Assembly (NCBI RefSeq): GCF_003385115.1
Contig: NZ_QUNI01000002.1
Coordinates: 124,001-188,000, forward strand
Reading direction: 5' to 3'
Length of the DNA stretch: 64,000 nucleotides
Source: Flavobacterium aquicola
GTDB lineage: Bacteria > Bacteroidota > Bacteroidia > Flavobacteriales > Flavobacteriaceae
Part shown: positions 20,075 through 29,718 of the stretch, piece by piece
Layout of the letters: every line of letters begins with the position of its first letter
Position numbering within the stretch: the stretch's first letter is position 1
Notes under the pieces: model-generated
The model's database searches: none
The model's input: the letters and a program-made list of their open reading frames with translations, nothing else
What the model was told of the DNA's origin: nothing
Position numbers and translations under genes: made by a program

Positions 20075-23000
20075 ATGCTATTATGTTGTAATATTTTATT
20101 GTTTTTCAACTTCAACTTTTCTTTATCAAGTTCAGTTGGTGCTCTTGTGCCATTAAGTTTAGAACAGACACATTTAATAACAACAACTAATAGAACCATT
20201 TTTTTGTTAGCAATGCTAATAATTTTATTGGCAGCGATACTATATTCTAATACCAGAATAAATTCTATTTTAAAAAACATAGATAATCTTCCTGCCGAAG
20301 AATCAGATAAAAGGGAATATCAGCTTTATTTATTATTTTTAGGATTAGCTATTCCGTTTATAGAAATTCTATTTGAATTGTTTCATGTGAGGCCGGAAAG
20401 CGTTTTAATTAAAAATTTCTCTGTTGGCTGCATCTTTTTACTCATATTTTTAGCAAGCGAAAAATCAAAATATTTATACAATAGAATTCGAAATATTTTT
20501 GTTTTCTTATTTTATCTGTATTGTATTTTAAAGGCGTATAATATAATATTCATACCAAGGGATGCTATACCTCCTTATTCATTTATTATTGCTTTATTCT
20601 TTTCGTATATAGTCATTAAACCAATCCAAAAATACTGGATCTTTTTCGGGTGCGTCTTTTGTTATCTATTCGCAATCTATGCCTTTGAAGTTGTCCCTGC
20701 CAAAAAAGTAATAATGCTTATTTGCGGCTCTCTTATGATTTTCATAATAAACCATATTAGACATGTCTCGTTAGCTAAAATTCAGGAAAAATTTAATTTC
20801 ACCAATGAAATAGTAAACAAAGGAAACTCATTAACAATTGCTACCAATAAAATGGGAGAAATTACTTTCTGCAGTAACACTATAACCTCAATTTTAGGTT
20901 ACACACCTGAAGAAGTAATGGGATATGGCTTTTGGAAACTTACTGAAGATCCCGAATTTATCGGCATCGACTATCATAAAAACTTTATAGACAATCGTTT
21001 GTACGTTAGAAAATTAAAATGTAAAAATGGTGAATACAAATTCATACAATGGATTGATAAAAAATTTAATGAAAATTCCATTATCGGAATTGGACAAGAC
21101 ATTACTAATGAGATAAAAATCAGAAAACAATACGAAACATTAATTCAGACTGCTGTTGATATCATTTTTGAAGCCGATGCACTGGGTAATTTCACTTTTG
21201 TTAACGATTATGCAGTAAAAGCGTTAGGATATTCCAGAGAAGAACTCCTTTGCAAAGACTTTTCATCTTTAATTAGAAAAGATTACATTACGAATACCAT
21301 GAGTTTTTACCAAAACATTCTTGATATTGAAGAAAATTTCACCACTCTTGAATTCCCAATAAACAAAAAAAACGGAGATGAAATATGGATATCGCAAAAC
21401 GTTTTTGTCAGAAGAAACAGTTTTGGAGAAATCGAAGGCTATTCTGGAATTGCTAGAGACATTACACAATTAAAAAATATTGAAGATGAAAAATCAAAAA
21501 GACAGTTTAAAATTGAAGAGTACAGTACAACTCTCAAAGATTTAGCTGTTTTAAATCATTCCAATAGTGACAATTTTGATCAAACCATCAGTAACATTCT
21601 CAAAATTACCGCTGGTGCGTTAGGTGTAAACCGCTCTAGTTACTGGATCTATGACAAGGAGAAGATTATTTGCAGTAAACTCTATGAATCCCAAAGCGAT
21701 ATTCTAGAAAGCGGTATTCAATTTTATAGAAATGAAAACATAGGTTATTTCGAAAAAATTGAAAATAAACTTCAGGTAGTTCAATCTGATATTAAATCAT
21801 ACACTATTAACAATAAAATAAAAAGTGATTATGTTAATAGCAATAGTATATTTTCAACACTGGATACACCAGTTTTCATTGATGGTGAATTAAAAGGAAT
21901 TCTTTCTTTCGAATCAACTCAGCAGATTAAAAATTGGGATAATGAGGATATTAATTTTGCAAAATCTATTTCGGATTTAATTATTATAGCGCTCACCTCG
22001 CAGATGAGGTTAGAAATTGAACGCAAGCTGGCTTATAAAAGTGAATTGCTTTTGGTCATTAATAAAAATACTAATCAGTTTTTATTAGAAAAAAGTACCA
22101 GCAAACTTATCATGGGAATAATTAATGAGCTGGGAAAAGTTACTAAATCAGAACGGATTTCCTATTTTAAGAAAAATCCAAAAACCAATCTTTTTGATCA
22201 AAAATGTATGTGGACAAATGATCTGCATGATTTTGACACTGTACTTCCTATACTGCAAAATCTTGAATTTAATGAATTTGACAGCAATATAAAAGATTTA
22301 TCACCAGTAGAATTCTTTGAAAGCATTAAAAATAAAGTCAAAAATGAAACAGTAAAATTAGGTTTAAACCGTTTAAACCCTGATTCCATGCTTTTTTTTC
22401 CGGTTTTTATTAAAAATGATTTTGATGGTTTTTTTGCATTTGATAATTCAACAGAGGAACGTATCTGGAACCGTGATGAAATTTCTATTTTACAATTATT
22501 AGTAAAAAACATATCCTCTTCTATTGAACGAAATATTAACGAATCTATCATTGAAGAAAGTGAAGAACGCTTCCGTTTATTAGCAAATAATATTCCCGGC
22601 ACTGTGTATTTATCTAATTACGACGAAAAATACACAAAAATTTATCTTAACGATGAAATTGAAAAACTAACAGGATATCCGAAATCTGATTTTTTAGAAA
22701 ATAAAATATTTTTTATAGACTTAATTGTTCCTGAAGACATTGAGAATGTATTATCAAAAAATAAAAAAGCTTTAGAAGAAAAAAAATCATTGCATGTCGT
22801 TTATAGAATTATCAATAAAAATGGCTCTGTAGTTTGGATCGAAGAATTTGGAGATTCTATAATTAAAAATGGAGAGATTACATTCATGGAAGGCATTTTC
22901 ATTGACATCACCGAAAAGAAAAAGAACGAATCGATTGTTAAAGAAAAAGAGCTGGCAGAGGCGGCAAACAAAGCTAAATCCGAATTTCTAGCTAATATGA

Positions 23001-24127
23001 GTCATGAAATAAGAACTCCGTTAAACGGAATTATTGGCTATACCGATCTGCTGATGAATTCTAAACTCGAGACTACACAAAAACAATATATGAATACCAT
23101 TAATCAATCGGCCAATATTTTATTGGAAGTGGTTAATGATATACTTGATTTTTCTAAAATCGAGTCAGGTAAGCTGGAACTCAATATTGAAAAATATCGA
23201 ATTGAAGATATTATTCAGCAAATAAAAGAGCTAATTAATTATCAGGCTCATTTGAAAAAATTAGATATAAACTATATCATTAATGAAGATGTTCCAAAAT
23301 ACATTTGGGTAGATTATATCCGTCTCAAACAAGTGCTTATCAATCTGCTGACAAATGCAATTAAGTTTACTCACAATGGCAGTATTGATCTCACCATATC
23401 AGTATTAGATGTACATAAAAATCAAACTTTGTTAAGATTTTCGGTAAAGGATACAGGTATTGGCATTCGAAAAAGTAATCAAAAAATTATTTTTCAAGCC
23501 TTTTCTCAAGAGGACAGTTCAACTACCAAAAAATTTGGAGGTACGGGGCTGGGATTAACAATTTCAAATCAATTGTTAAGTTTAATGAACAGTAAATTAC
23601 AAATAAACAGCCACTATAATGTGGGAAGTACGTTTTACTTTGATATTAAATTGAAAAGCAGTAATAAATTAAAACAAAACAAATTAATAGATTCTCTAAA
23701 AGTAATTTCTGAAAATCGTATCTTAGAATTGGAAAATGAAGAGCCTAAAATATTGATCGTAGAAGACAATAAAATTAATATGCTTTTGACTAAAACATTA
23801 GTCAAGCAAATTGTTCCAAAATGTACTATTTTTGAATCAAGCGATGGCGAAAAAGCACTTGAAAAAGTACTAGAAATTAGTCCGGACATAATTTTTATGG
23901 ACATTCAAATGCCTTTAATTAATGGATATGAAGCGACTAAAGCGATTCGGAAAATACCGCAATTACAAGATATCATTATTATTGCTCTCACTGCAGGAAC
24001 AATAATGGGTGAAAAAGAAAAATGCATCGAAGAGGGCATGAATGATTATGTTTCTAAACCTATAATAAAGAAAACACTTGAAGATATTTTAGAAAAGTGG
24101 CTCAAGCCAAAAAGTATGTCTTTATAA
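20075..24127 (+). CDS. Hybrid sensor histidine kinase/response regulator with PAS and GAF domains
   Basis: A 1350-residue signalling protein. Order: N-terminal signal-anchor and about seven membrane helices (1-235), PAS (about 245-345), PAS/PAC (350-465), GAF (485-650), a second GAF-like region (660-830), PAS/PAC (835-955), HisKA with phospho-His H977 (FLANMSHEIRTPLNGIIGY), HATPase (1080-1195; DTGIGI, GGTGLGLTIS) and a C-terminal receiver with D1276 (IIFMDIQMPLINGYEA). No HPt or output domain is fused, so signal must pass to a separate HPt or regulator. The ligand is unknown. Confidence 0.92.
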   Translation: MLLCCNILLFFNFNFSLSSSVGALVPLSLEQTHLITTTNRTIFLLAMLIILLAAILYSNTRINSILKNIDNLPAEESDKREYQLYLLFLGLAIPFIEILFELFHVRPESVLIKNFSVGCIFLLIFLASEKSKYLYNRIRNIFVFLFYLYCILKAYNIIFIPRDAIPPYSFIIALFFSYIVIKPIQKYWIFFGCVFCYLFAIYAFEVVPAKKVIMLICGSLMIFIINHIRHVSLAKIQEKFNFTNEIVNKGNSLTIATNKMGEITFCSNTITSILGYTPEEVMGYGFWKLTEDPEFIGIDYHKNFIDNRLYVRKLKCKNGEYKFIQWIDKKFNENSIIGIGQDITNEIKIRKQYETLIQTAVDIIFEADALGNFTFVNDYAVKALGYSREELLCKDFSSLIRKDYITNTMSFYQNILDIEENFTTLEFPINKKNGDEIWISQNVFVRRNSFGEIEGYSGIARDITQLKNIEDEKSKRQFKIEEYSTTLKDLAVLNHSNSDNFDQTISNILKITAGALGVNRSSYWIYDKEKIICSKLYESQSDILESGIQFYRNENIGYFEKIENKLQVVQSDIKSYTINNKIKSDYVNSNSIFSTLDTPVFIDGELKGILSFESTQQIKNWDNEDINFAKSISDLIIIALTSQMRLEIERKLAYKSELLLVINKNTNQFLLEKSTSKLIMGIINELGKVTKSERISYFKKNPKTNLFDQKCMWTNDLHDFDTVLPILQNLEFNEFDSNIKDLSPVEFFESIKNKVKNETVKLGLNRLNPDSMLFFPVFIKNDFDGFFAFDNSTEERIWNRDEISILQLLVKNISSSIERNINESIIEESEERFRLLANNIPGTVYLSNYDEKYTKIYLNDEIEKLTGYPKSDFLENKIFFIDLIVPEDIENVLSKNKKALEEKKSLHVVYRIINKNGSVVWIEEFGDSIIKNGEITFMEGIFIDITEKKKNESIVKEKELAEAANKAKSEFLANMSHEIRTPLNGIIGYTDLLMNSKLETTQKQYMNTINQSANILLEVVNDILDFSKIESGKLELNIEKYRIEDIIQQIKELINYQAHLKKLDINYIINEDVPKYIWVDYIRLKQVLINLLTNAIKFTHNGSIDLTISVLDVHKNQTLLRFSVKDTGIGIRKSNQKIIFQAFSQEDSSTTKKFGGTGLGLTISNQLLSLMNSKLQINSHYNVGSTFYFDIKLKSSNKLKQNKLIDSLKVISENRILELENEEPKILIVEDNKINMLLTKTLVKQIVPKCTIFESSDGEKALEKVLEISPDIIFMDIQMPLINGYEATKAIRKIPQLQDIIIIALTAGTIMGEKEKCIEEGMNDYVSKPIIKKTLEDILEKWLKPKSMSL

Positions 24128-24190
24128 AACTGCCCTTTTTTGAAATTACCATTACTGTTTAATAAGGAACCAAAATAAATTATATTAGCT

Positions 24191-25042
24191 ATGAAATGGA
24201 TTGGAAGAAGACAAAGCGATAATGTAGAAGACCGAAGAGGAATGTCTGGTGGCGGTAAAACCATTTTGGGAGGCGGAATCATTGGTATCATTATTTTACT
24301 TGTAAATGCTTTTGGCGGTGAAAATGCTCAAATGATAACACCTATTTTAGAGCAATTTAATCAGTAGCAAACTACACAGACTGAATCGAGACCTTTAACA
24401 GAAGAAGAAGAAAAATTAGGACAATTTCCTAAAGTTATTTTTAAAGACACTGAAGATATTTGGACTAAAATATTTGAAGAAAACAACATGCAGTATAAAA
24501 AACCAATTTTGGTTTTATTTACAGGTTCAGTAGAAACAGCTTGTGGCGGAGCGTCGTCAGCATCAGGTCCATTTTATTGTCCAGGAGATCAGAAAGTATA
24601 TATGGATTTGGCTTTTTTTGATGAATTACAAACTAAATTTGGGGCTTCGGGAGGAGATTTTGCAACTGCATATGTTATTGCTCACGAAGTAGGACATCAC
24701 ATACAAACACTATTAGGAACATCGGCCAAAATGCGTCAGGCCCAACAAGGAAAAAGTGAAGCAGATGCAAATAAATTATCTGTTGCACTAGAATTACAAG
24801 CTGATTTTTATGCTGGAGTCTGGGCTAAATATAATCAAGAAAATCTTGATATTGGAGACATTGATGAAGCATTAAGTGCCGCACAAGCAGTTGGAGATGA
24901 TGCTATTCAAAAAAGAATGCAGGGACATGTAGTTCCGGAATCATTTACACATGGTACATCAGAACAGCGTAAATATTGGTTTATGAAAGGATACACAACC
25001 GGCGATATTAGACAAGGAGATACTTTTTCGGAGGTAGATTAA
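24191..25042 (+). pseudogene. ypfJ: Neutral zinc metallopeptidase (YpfJ family) broken by an in-frame amber codon
   Basis: The frame from ATG 24191 encodes the usual start of this family (MKWIGRRQSDNVEDRRG, then a hydrophobic anchor), reaches TAG at 24365-24367 after 58 codons, and continues in the same frame through the catalytic domain to 25042. Without the stop it would be 283 residues, the normal family length. The zinc site HEVGHHIQ and the downstream ELQADFYAGVW are intact. An ATG at 24488 could still start a soluble 184-residue catalytic part. The stop may be a real mutation or a sequencing error; only one base needs to change (e.g. CAG to TAG). Confidence 0.88.
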
Positions 25043-25072
25043 TAACCTTACATAACTTAAGCACCTATTGAG

Positions 25073-25486
25073 ATGAAGAAACTATTAGTATTTATTTTTA
25101 TTGCTATTGGATTACTAACTAACTGCAGTAATGACAATGACTCAAAAGAAAAAAACATTACAGATAAATCTTTTGATTATAAAATAATTGATGCTAAAGG
25201 TTATGACAGTAAATCAAATCAAACCGATTTACCTTTTACAATTGATAAAGATTCAAGGTTTACATATAACAAAGAGAAACAAACAATTGAATTAACTGTT
25301 TATAAGGATAATGCTGTAGTTCCAAGTATATTTTTTGTTACATCTTTCGAAAAAAATATTTACCATACAAAAGCTGAATCAGATAATGACTTCTCTTACG
25401 ATTTTGAGCTAGCGGATGGTAAAATCATAAATTACATTTATAGTCAAAAAGTACTTATAGGCAAAGTCATTTATATTGTACAATAA
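25073..25486 (+). CDS. Small lipoprotein, unknown function
   Basis: A 137-residue protein with a lipoprotein signal peptide (MKKLLVFIFIAIGLLTNCS; lipidated Cys at about 18) and a beta-rich, Lys/Asp-rich mature part. No domain recognised. It begins 30 bp after the metallopeptidase gene on the same strand. Confidence 0.72.
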   Translation: MKKLLVFIFIAIGLLTNCSNDNDSKEKNITDKSFDYKIIDAKGYDSKSNQTDLPFTIDKDSRFTYNKEKQTIELTVYKDNAVVPSIFFVTSFEKNIYHTKAESDNDFSYDFELADGKIINYIYSQKVLIGKVIYIVQ

Positions 25487-25544
25487 AGAATATAGTGCCT
25501 AGAGCATTAAAAATGCTACAGCAACTATTCTTTTTGTTTTTAAA

Positions 25545-27020
25545 CTACCCCAGCCACCCATCTCGATCCAAACTTCTATACTGTATCGCTTCTGCAATAT
25601 GTCCTGAAACAACTTGGGGTGCATCATCCAAATCGGCGATTGTTCTGGCTACTTTCAGAATTCTGTCATAGGCACGAGCAGAAAGATTCAGCCGTTCCAT
25701 GGCGGTTTTCAGTAACTCCTTGGAAGCATCATCAAGAGCGCAATGTTCCCTAATATGTTTAGTACTCATTTGGGCATTGTAATGAATGTGTTCCATTTCT
25801 TCAAATCTTTTGGATTGGATTTCACGCGCCGAGGTTACTCTTTTACGAATATCAACACTGCTTTCGGCTTTTCGGTCATCTGATAATTTTTCGAAAGGAA
25901 CGGGCGTTACTTCTATGTGAATATCAATTCTATCCAATAATGGTCCCGAAATTTTGCTCAAATAACGCTGCATTTCGTGTGGCGAAGAAGTCTGCGGAGC
26001 ATCCGGATCATTAAAAAAACCACTCGGACTAGGATTCATACTCGCCACCAGCATAAATGACGATGGATAAGTGACCGTAAATTTAGCTCTGGAAATTGTT
26101 ACTTCCCTATCTTCCAACGGCTGCCGCATTACTTCTAGAACATCGCGCTTGAATTCCGGCAGTTCGTCTAAAAACAAAACACCATTATGCGCCATCGAAA
26201 TTTCTCCCGGCTGCGGGTAACTTCCGCCACCGACTAAAGCGACATTGGAAATGGTATGGTGCGGACTGCGAAACGGACGCTGATTCATCAATCCAACTTC
26301 TTTCAATTTTCCTGCGACGCTGTGAATTTTTGTAGTTTCCAATGCTTCACGCAATGTCATTGGCGGTAAAATACTGGGCAGTCTTTTGGCAAGCATGGTT
26401 TTTCCAGCTCCCGGAGGGCCTATGAGAATTATATTATGGCCGCCGGCGGCCGCAATTTCCATACAGCGCTTGATGCTTTCCTGTCCTTTCACATCGCTGA
26501 AATCAAATTCGGGAAAATCAAGTGTTTTATAAAATTCGGCTCTGGTATCTACTGTAGTGGGTTCTAACGTTCCTTTTCCCTCCAGAAAATCAATTACTTC
26601 CTGCACATTAGAAACGCCGTATACATCAAGTCCTGAAACAATTGCAGCTTCTTTCACATTTTCAAGAGGAAGAAAAAAACCTTTAAAACCTTCTTCTTTT
26701 GCCTTTATTGCTATTGGTAAAGCACCTCTAATAGGCTGTAAACTTCCGTCAAGCGACAGCTCGCCCATGATTACATATTGCTCGTAGATATCTGTTTTTA
26801 TCTGTGCAGACGCGACTAAAATCCCGATTGCCAATGTCAAATCATAAGCAGAACCTTCTTTACGCAGATCAGCTGGAGCCATGTTAATGATGATTTTTTT
26901 ACCCGGCATTTCATAGCCGTTATTCTTGAGTGCGGCCGCAATACGATAACTGCTTTCCTTGATGGCATTGTCCGGCAAACCAACCAAATGATAACCGATT
27001 CCCTTATCTATATTAACTTC
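25545..27020 (-). pseudogene. comM: ComM/YifB AAA ATPase, C-terminal 490 codons (gene split by element)
   Basis: Mg-chelatase-like AAA+ ATPase of the ComM/YifB family; ComM is a branch-migration helicase supporting natural transformation. The fragment holds NMAPADLRKEGSAYDL, Walker A IGPPGAGKTMLAKRLP, Walker B VLFLDELPEF and the C-terminal Mg-chelatase domain. Its coding frame does not begin at the ATG 26987: it continues upstream as EVNIDKGIGYHLVGLP to base 27020 and then meets foreign sequence with a TAG. The missing first 21 codons are at 36973-37035. Rejoined length is 511 residues. The element therefore inactivates the gene unless it excises. Confidence 0.95.
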
Positions 27021-27043
27021 ATTTGTTATTATAAACTAGTAGG
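27005..27043. other. attL, left attachment site of the comM element
   Basis: comM sequence ends at the core TTCA (27018-27021). The element arm is 27022-27043, whose inner 16 bp ATTATAAACTAGTAGG is the inverted counterpart of the right arm at 36951-36966. The junction follows from comM continuity with the N-terminal fragment at 36973-37035. Confidence 0.88.
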
Positions 27044-27053
27044 TATATATTTG
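27022..27053 (+). promoter_or_regulatory. Integrase promoter overlapping the attachment arm
   Basis: TTTG at 27022-27025 and TATATTTG at 27046-27053 are separated by 20 bp, matching the Bacteroidota consensus TTTG-N19-21-TAnnTTTG. The integrase ATG is at 27076. The -33 box starts at the first element base after the core, so promoter and recombinase binding site overlap. Confidence 0.62.
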
Positions 27054-27075
27054 CAGTACTTTAAAACTGTAGAAA

Positions 27076-28857
27076 ATGGACAAAGTAGCAATCTATGCTA
27101 GGGTTTCGACTGCTGACGGTAAGCAATCCTATGAAAGACAAATACAAGACCTTACAAGAATCGCCTTACAACACGGATACACTAACGAGCAAATACATGT
27201 ATTTGCGGAAATGGTCAGCGGATACCAAAAGGAACGCCCCGAAATGATTCGGTTGTTGAACATAGTCGAAAATGAACCGCAAACATACAAAATTATATAC
27301 TGTACTGAGATTTCGAGAGTTGGTAGGAATCCAAAAAATACACGTGAGATAATTGACAAGTTAACCGAGTTAAATGTTCCGTTATGGATTGATAGTATTA
27401 AACAAGCTACAATCGAAAGCAGTGGGAAAAGAAACATCATTGTTAGCATCATACTACAAGTACTTATGGAGTTCGCTGACCTCGAAAGTGAACAAATGAA
27501 AACACGTATGGCAAGCGGTAAAATGAAGCGAGCCAAGGAGGGAAAAACATCGAACAGTGTACAACCATACGGTTATACAAGCGATTCAGATGGTTATGTT
27601 ATTATTGATGAAGAAGAGCGAATAATCATTGAACAAATATTTGAAAGTTATCAAAGTGGAATAGGAACACGCATAATTGCGCAAACTCTTAATACAATGC
27701 AAGTACCAACCACACACGCCAAAAGAAACCCGACCAAAGTGTATAACTACAATAAATCAATACCAACTATTGAAGGTAATGAGATTAAATGGACTGATGT
27801 TGTAGTACGACAAATATTAATTAATCCAATTTACAAAGGAGACCGAAAATTTAAAGATGAAATAATTAAAGTTGAACCAATAGTGAGTGCTGAGGCCTTT
27901 GACTATTGTAACGAACTACTTAAAACAAAGAACACAAGAAACATATTAACCAAACACGAATATCTACTTAAAGACCTTATTCGTTGTGGGTGTTGCGGTC
28001 GAATTTACATGGGACGTTATGTACTTGGTGGCGATGCAGTTTATCGTTGTACCTCTAGTCTGAAAACACGATGTGCAAACCGTAGTATTAACATCAGCTT
28101 AATCGAAACTATCATTTACAGTTTAATTCTTAATAGTGATGCGTTATTAAAAACACTAGAGAATCCAAACGAGATGTTAAACCAAATCAAAAAGGAACTA
28201 AAGCAAAATGAACAGTTACTTAAAAATGAGGAAAAGGAATTAACTGCAAAACAGAAACAACTTGAAAACCTTTTAACAACTATGACCCTATCAGCAAATC
28301 CAAATTTTAGTTTGTATACAAAGTTGGAAAATGACATATTAACTCAAATTGATTTAATAAAGAACAAAATAAGTCTTTTAAAGAGAGATATTTTCTCAAA
28401 GATAACAACTGTTCAAAACTTCAACATCGAAGCAACAAGCCGAGATATGATAGTAAAGGCACAACACAACCGACACGAATTAAAAAACATATTCAAACAG
28501 TTTGTACAAGGAATAGTTATTAATGACTTGAGAAATGGATACGTATTGGCAAACCTAACAATCAAGATTAACGGTGTAGCTTACACCAATCAAAGACTAA
28601 AATTATTTGTATATGCAAATGGTGTTCGCAAGTATGGTGGTCGAAATGAGAAAACCTACAAATACCTTTCAGCACTTCATCTAATCAATGACCCAACGTA
28701 TAAAAACAACATACTCACGACCGAGATACAGGACATAAAAGAAGAGTTTGAGCGTTTGGTAGAACAGTCAAAAGATACTACAGGATTAATACCCATTCAT
28801 AAATTCTATAACATACCAAAAGAAAATCGACTATACATTAATGAATGTGATTTATAA
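27076..28857 (+). CDS. Large serine recombinase (integrase of the element)
   Basis: A 593-residue recombinase. The resolvase-type catalytic domain (1-150) has nucleophile S11 in AIYARVST and the EISRVGRNPKNTREI helix. It is followed by the recombinase domain (about 160-285) and a zinc ribbon with C304-x2-C307 and C325/C333 (RCGCCGR, YRCTSSLKTRC). A long coiled coil (about 370-440) follows, and then a C-terminal domain of 150 residues. The architecture matches phage-type large serine integrases and TnpX-like transposases, which recombine short symmetric att sites with a 2-bp central overlap. Its place at the element edge and the attP symmetry support the role. Confidence 0.94.
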   Translation: MDKVAIYARVSTADGKQSYERQIQDLTRIALQHGYTNEQIHVFAEMVSGYQKERPEMIRLLNIVENEPQTYKIIYCTEISRVGRNPKNTREIIDKLTELNVPLWIDSIKQATIESSGKRNIIVSIILQVLMEFADLESEQMKTRMASGKMKRAKEGKTSNSVQPYGYTSDSDGYVIIDEEERIIIEQIFESYQSGIGTRIIAQTLNTMQVPTTHAKRNPTKVYNYNKSIPTIEGNEIKWTDVVVRQILINPIYKGDRKFKDEIIKVEPIVSAEAFDYCNELLKTKNTRNILTKHEYLLKDLIRCGCCGRIYMGRYVLGGDAVYRCTSSLKTRCANRSINISLIETIIYSLILNSDALLKTLENPNEMLNQIKKELKQNEQLLKNEEKELTAKQKQLENLLTTMTLSANPNFSLYTKLENDILTQIDLIKNKISLLKRDIFSKITTVQNFNIEATSRDMIVKAQHNRHELKNIFKQFVQGIVINDLRNGYVLANLTIKINGVAYTNQRLKLFVYANGVRKYGGRNEKTYKYLSALHLINDPTYKNNILTTEIQDIKEEFERLVEQSKDTTGLIPIHKFYNIPKENRLYINECDL

Positions 28858-28915
28858 TTTGGAAATAATTAAAATAATTATTAATCTTTGTTAAACAACC
28901 AGTAAAAAAAATAAA

Positions 28916-29125
28916 ATGAGTAAAGAAAGTGTCCAAATATTAATAGAAAATGTGGAATCAATTGAAAGGGATTTTGAATCAAAAGTAGATAGCAATATTT
29001 TAAGCTCTACTATAGAATCTAGTTTGATGACAATAAAATTAGCGAAAACAAATCCAAATAATAACGAAGAAACTTTAAATGATTTAGAACTTAGACTTTC
29101 AAGAATTTTATCAAAATTATATTAA
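28916..29125 (+). CDS. Small element protein, unknown
   Basis: A 69-residue acidic, helix-prone protein (MSKESVQILIENVESIERDF...). No family recognised. It follows the integrase by 58 bp on the same strand and precedes the next small gene by 23 bp, so it is probably in one transcript with it. Confidence 0.55.
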   Translation: MSKESVQILIENVESIERDFESKVDSNILSSTIESSLMTIKLAKTNPNNNEETLNDLELRLSRILSKLY

Positions 29126-29148
29126 AAAAATTGAATTAATTAAAAGAT

Positions 29149-29634
29149 ATGAAAACAACTGAAACTACAAAGGTATTAACACCAAAGGAAAAAAGAATTG
29201 CTAAAGTAATAGCTGAAAGTGAAGCTAAATTAAAGCTAGATATTGCTGAGATTGAAAATGAAGAGGAAGCAAAAGAAGCACGCAAGGAACTAGAAAAAAA
29301 GATTAAAGAACTAATTAGAGAGTTTGAATTTACATACAATGTTAAGTACAAGATAGACGATACGCCAAGTGAGAGCAAGGAACAAAAGAAACTTACTATA
29401 GAAGAAAAATATGAACTTGCCAAGGCTGAATTAAATAAGGAAAATCAACTTAAATACAGAATGAATGATACCAAGGATGCTATCATTGGAGCAAAAGGAG
29501 AACCAATAACAAGTGTAATCAAAATGCGTGTTGATGGAAAAATAGAAACACTATCGGTTAGAAACTTTTTTGAACATTTGAAACCCGAAGCAACCAAAGA
29601 AGAACTAGATAAATTGTATCCAAATAAAAAATAA
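29149..29634 (+). CDS. Charged coiled-coil element protein, unknown
   Basis: A 161-residue protein very rich in Lys and Glu, with a long predicted helix or coiled coil (about 10-110: KRIAKVIAESEAKLKLDIAE). The C-terminal part is more globular (AIIGAKGEPITSVIKMRVDG; SVRNFFEHLKPEATKEE). That domain could bind nucleic acid or protein, but no family is recognised. It lies in the integrase-side plus-strand gene group. Confidence 0.6.
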   Translation: MKTTETTKVLTPKEKRIAKVIAESEAKLKLDIAEIENEEEAKEARKELEKKIKELIREFEFTYNVKYKIDDTPSESKEQKKLTIEEKYELAKAELNKENQLKYRMNDTKDAIIGAKGEPITSVIKMRVDGKIETLSVRNFFEHLKPEATKEELDKLYPNKK

Positions 29635-29718
29635 TATAACTAGTGTATGCACTTAGTTTTCTATCATAACACAAGTTATGTATAAACTTAAATAACTACT
29701 TAATAAATAATATCTTGA

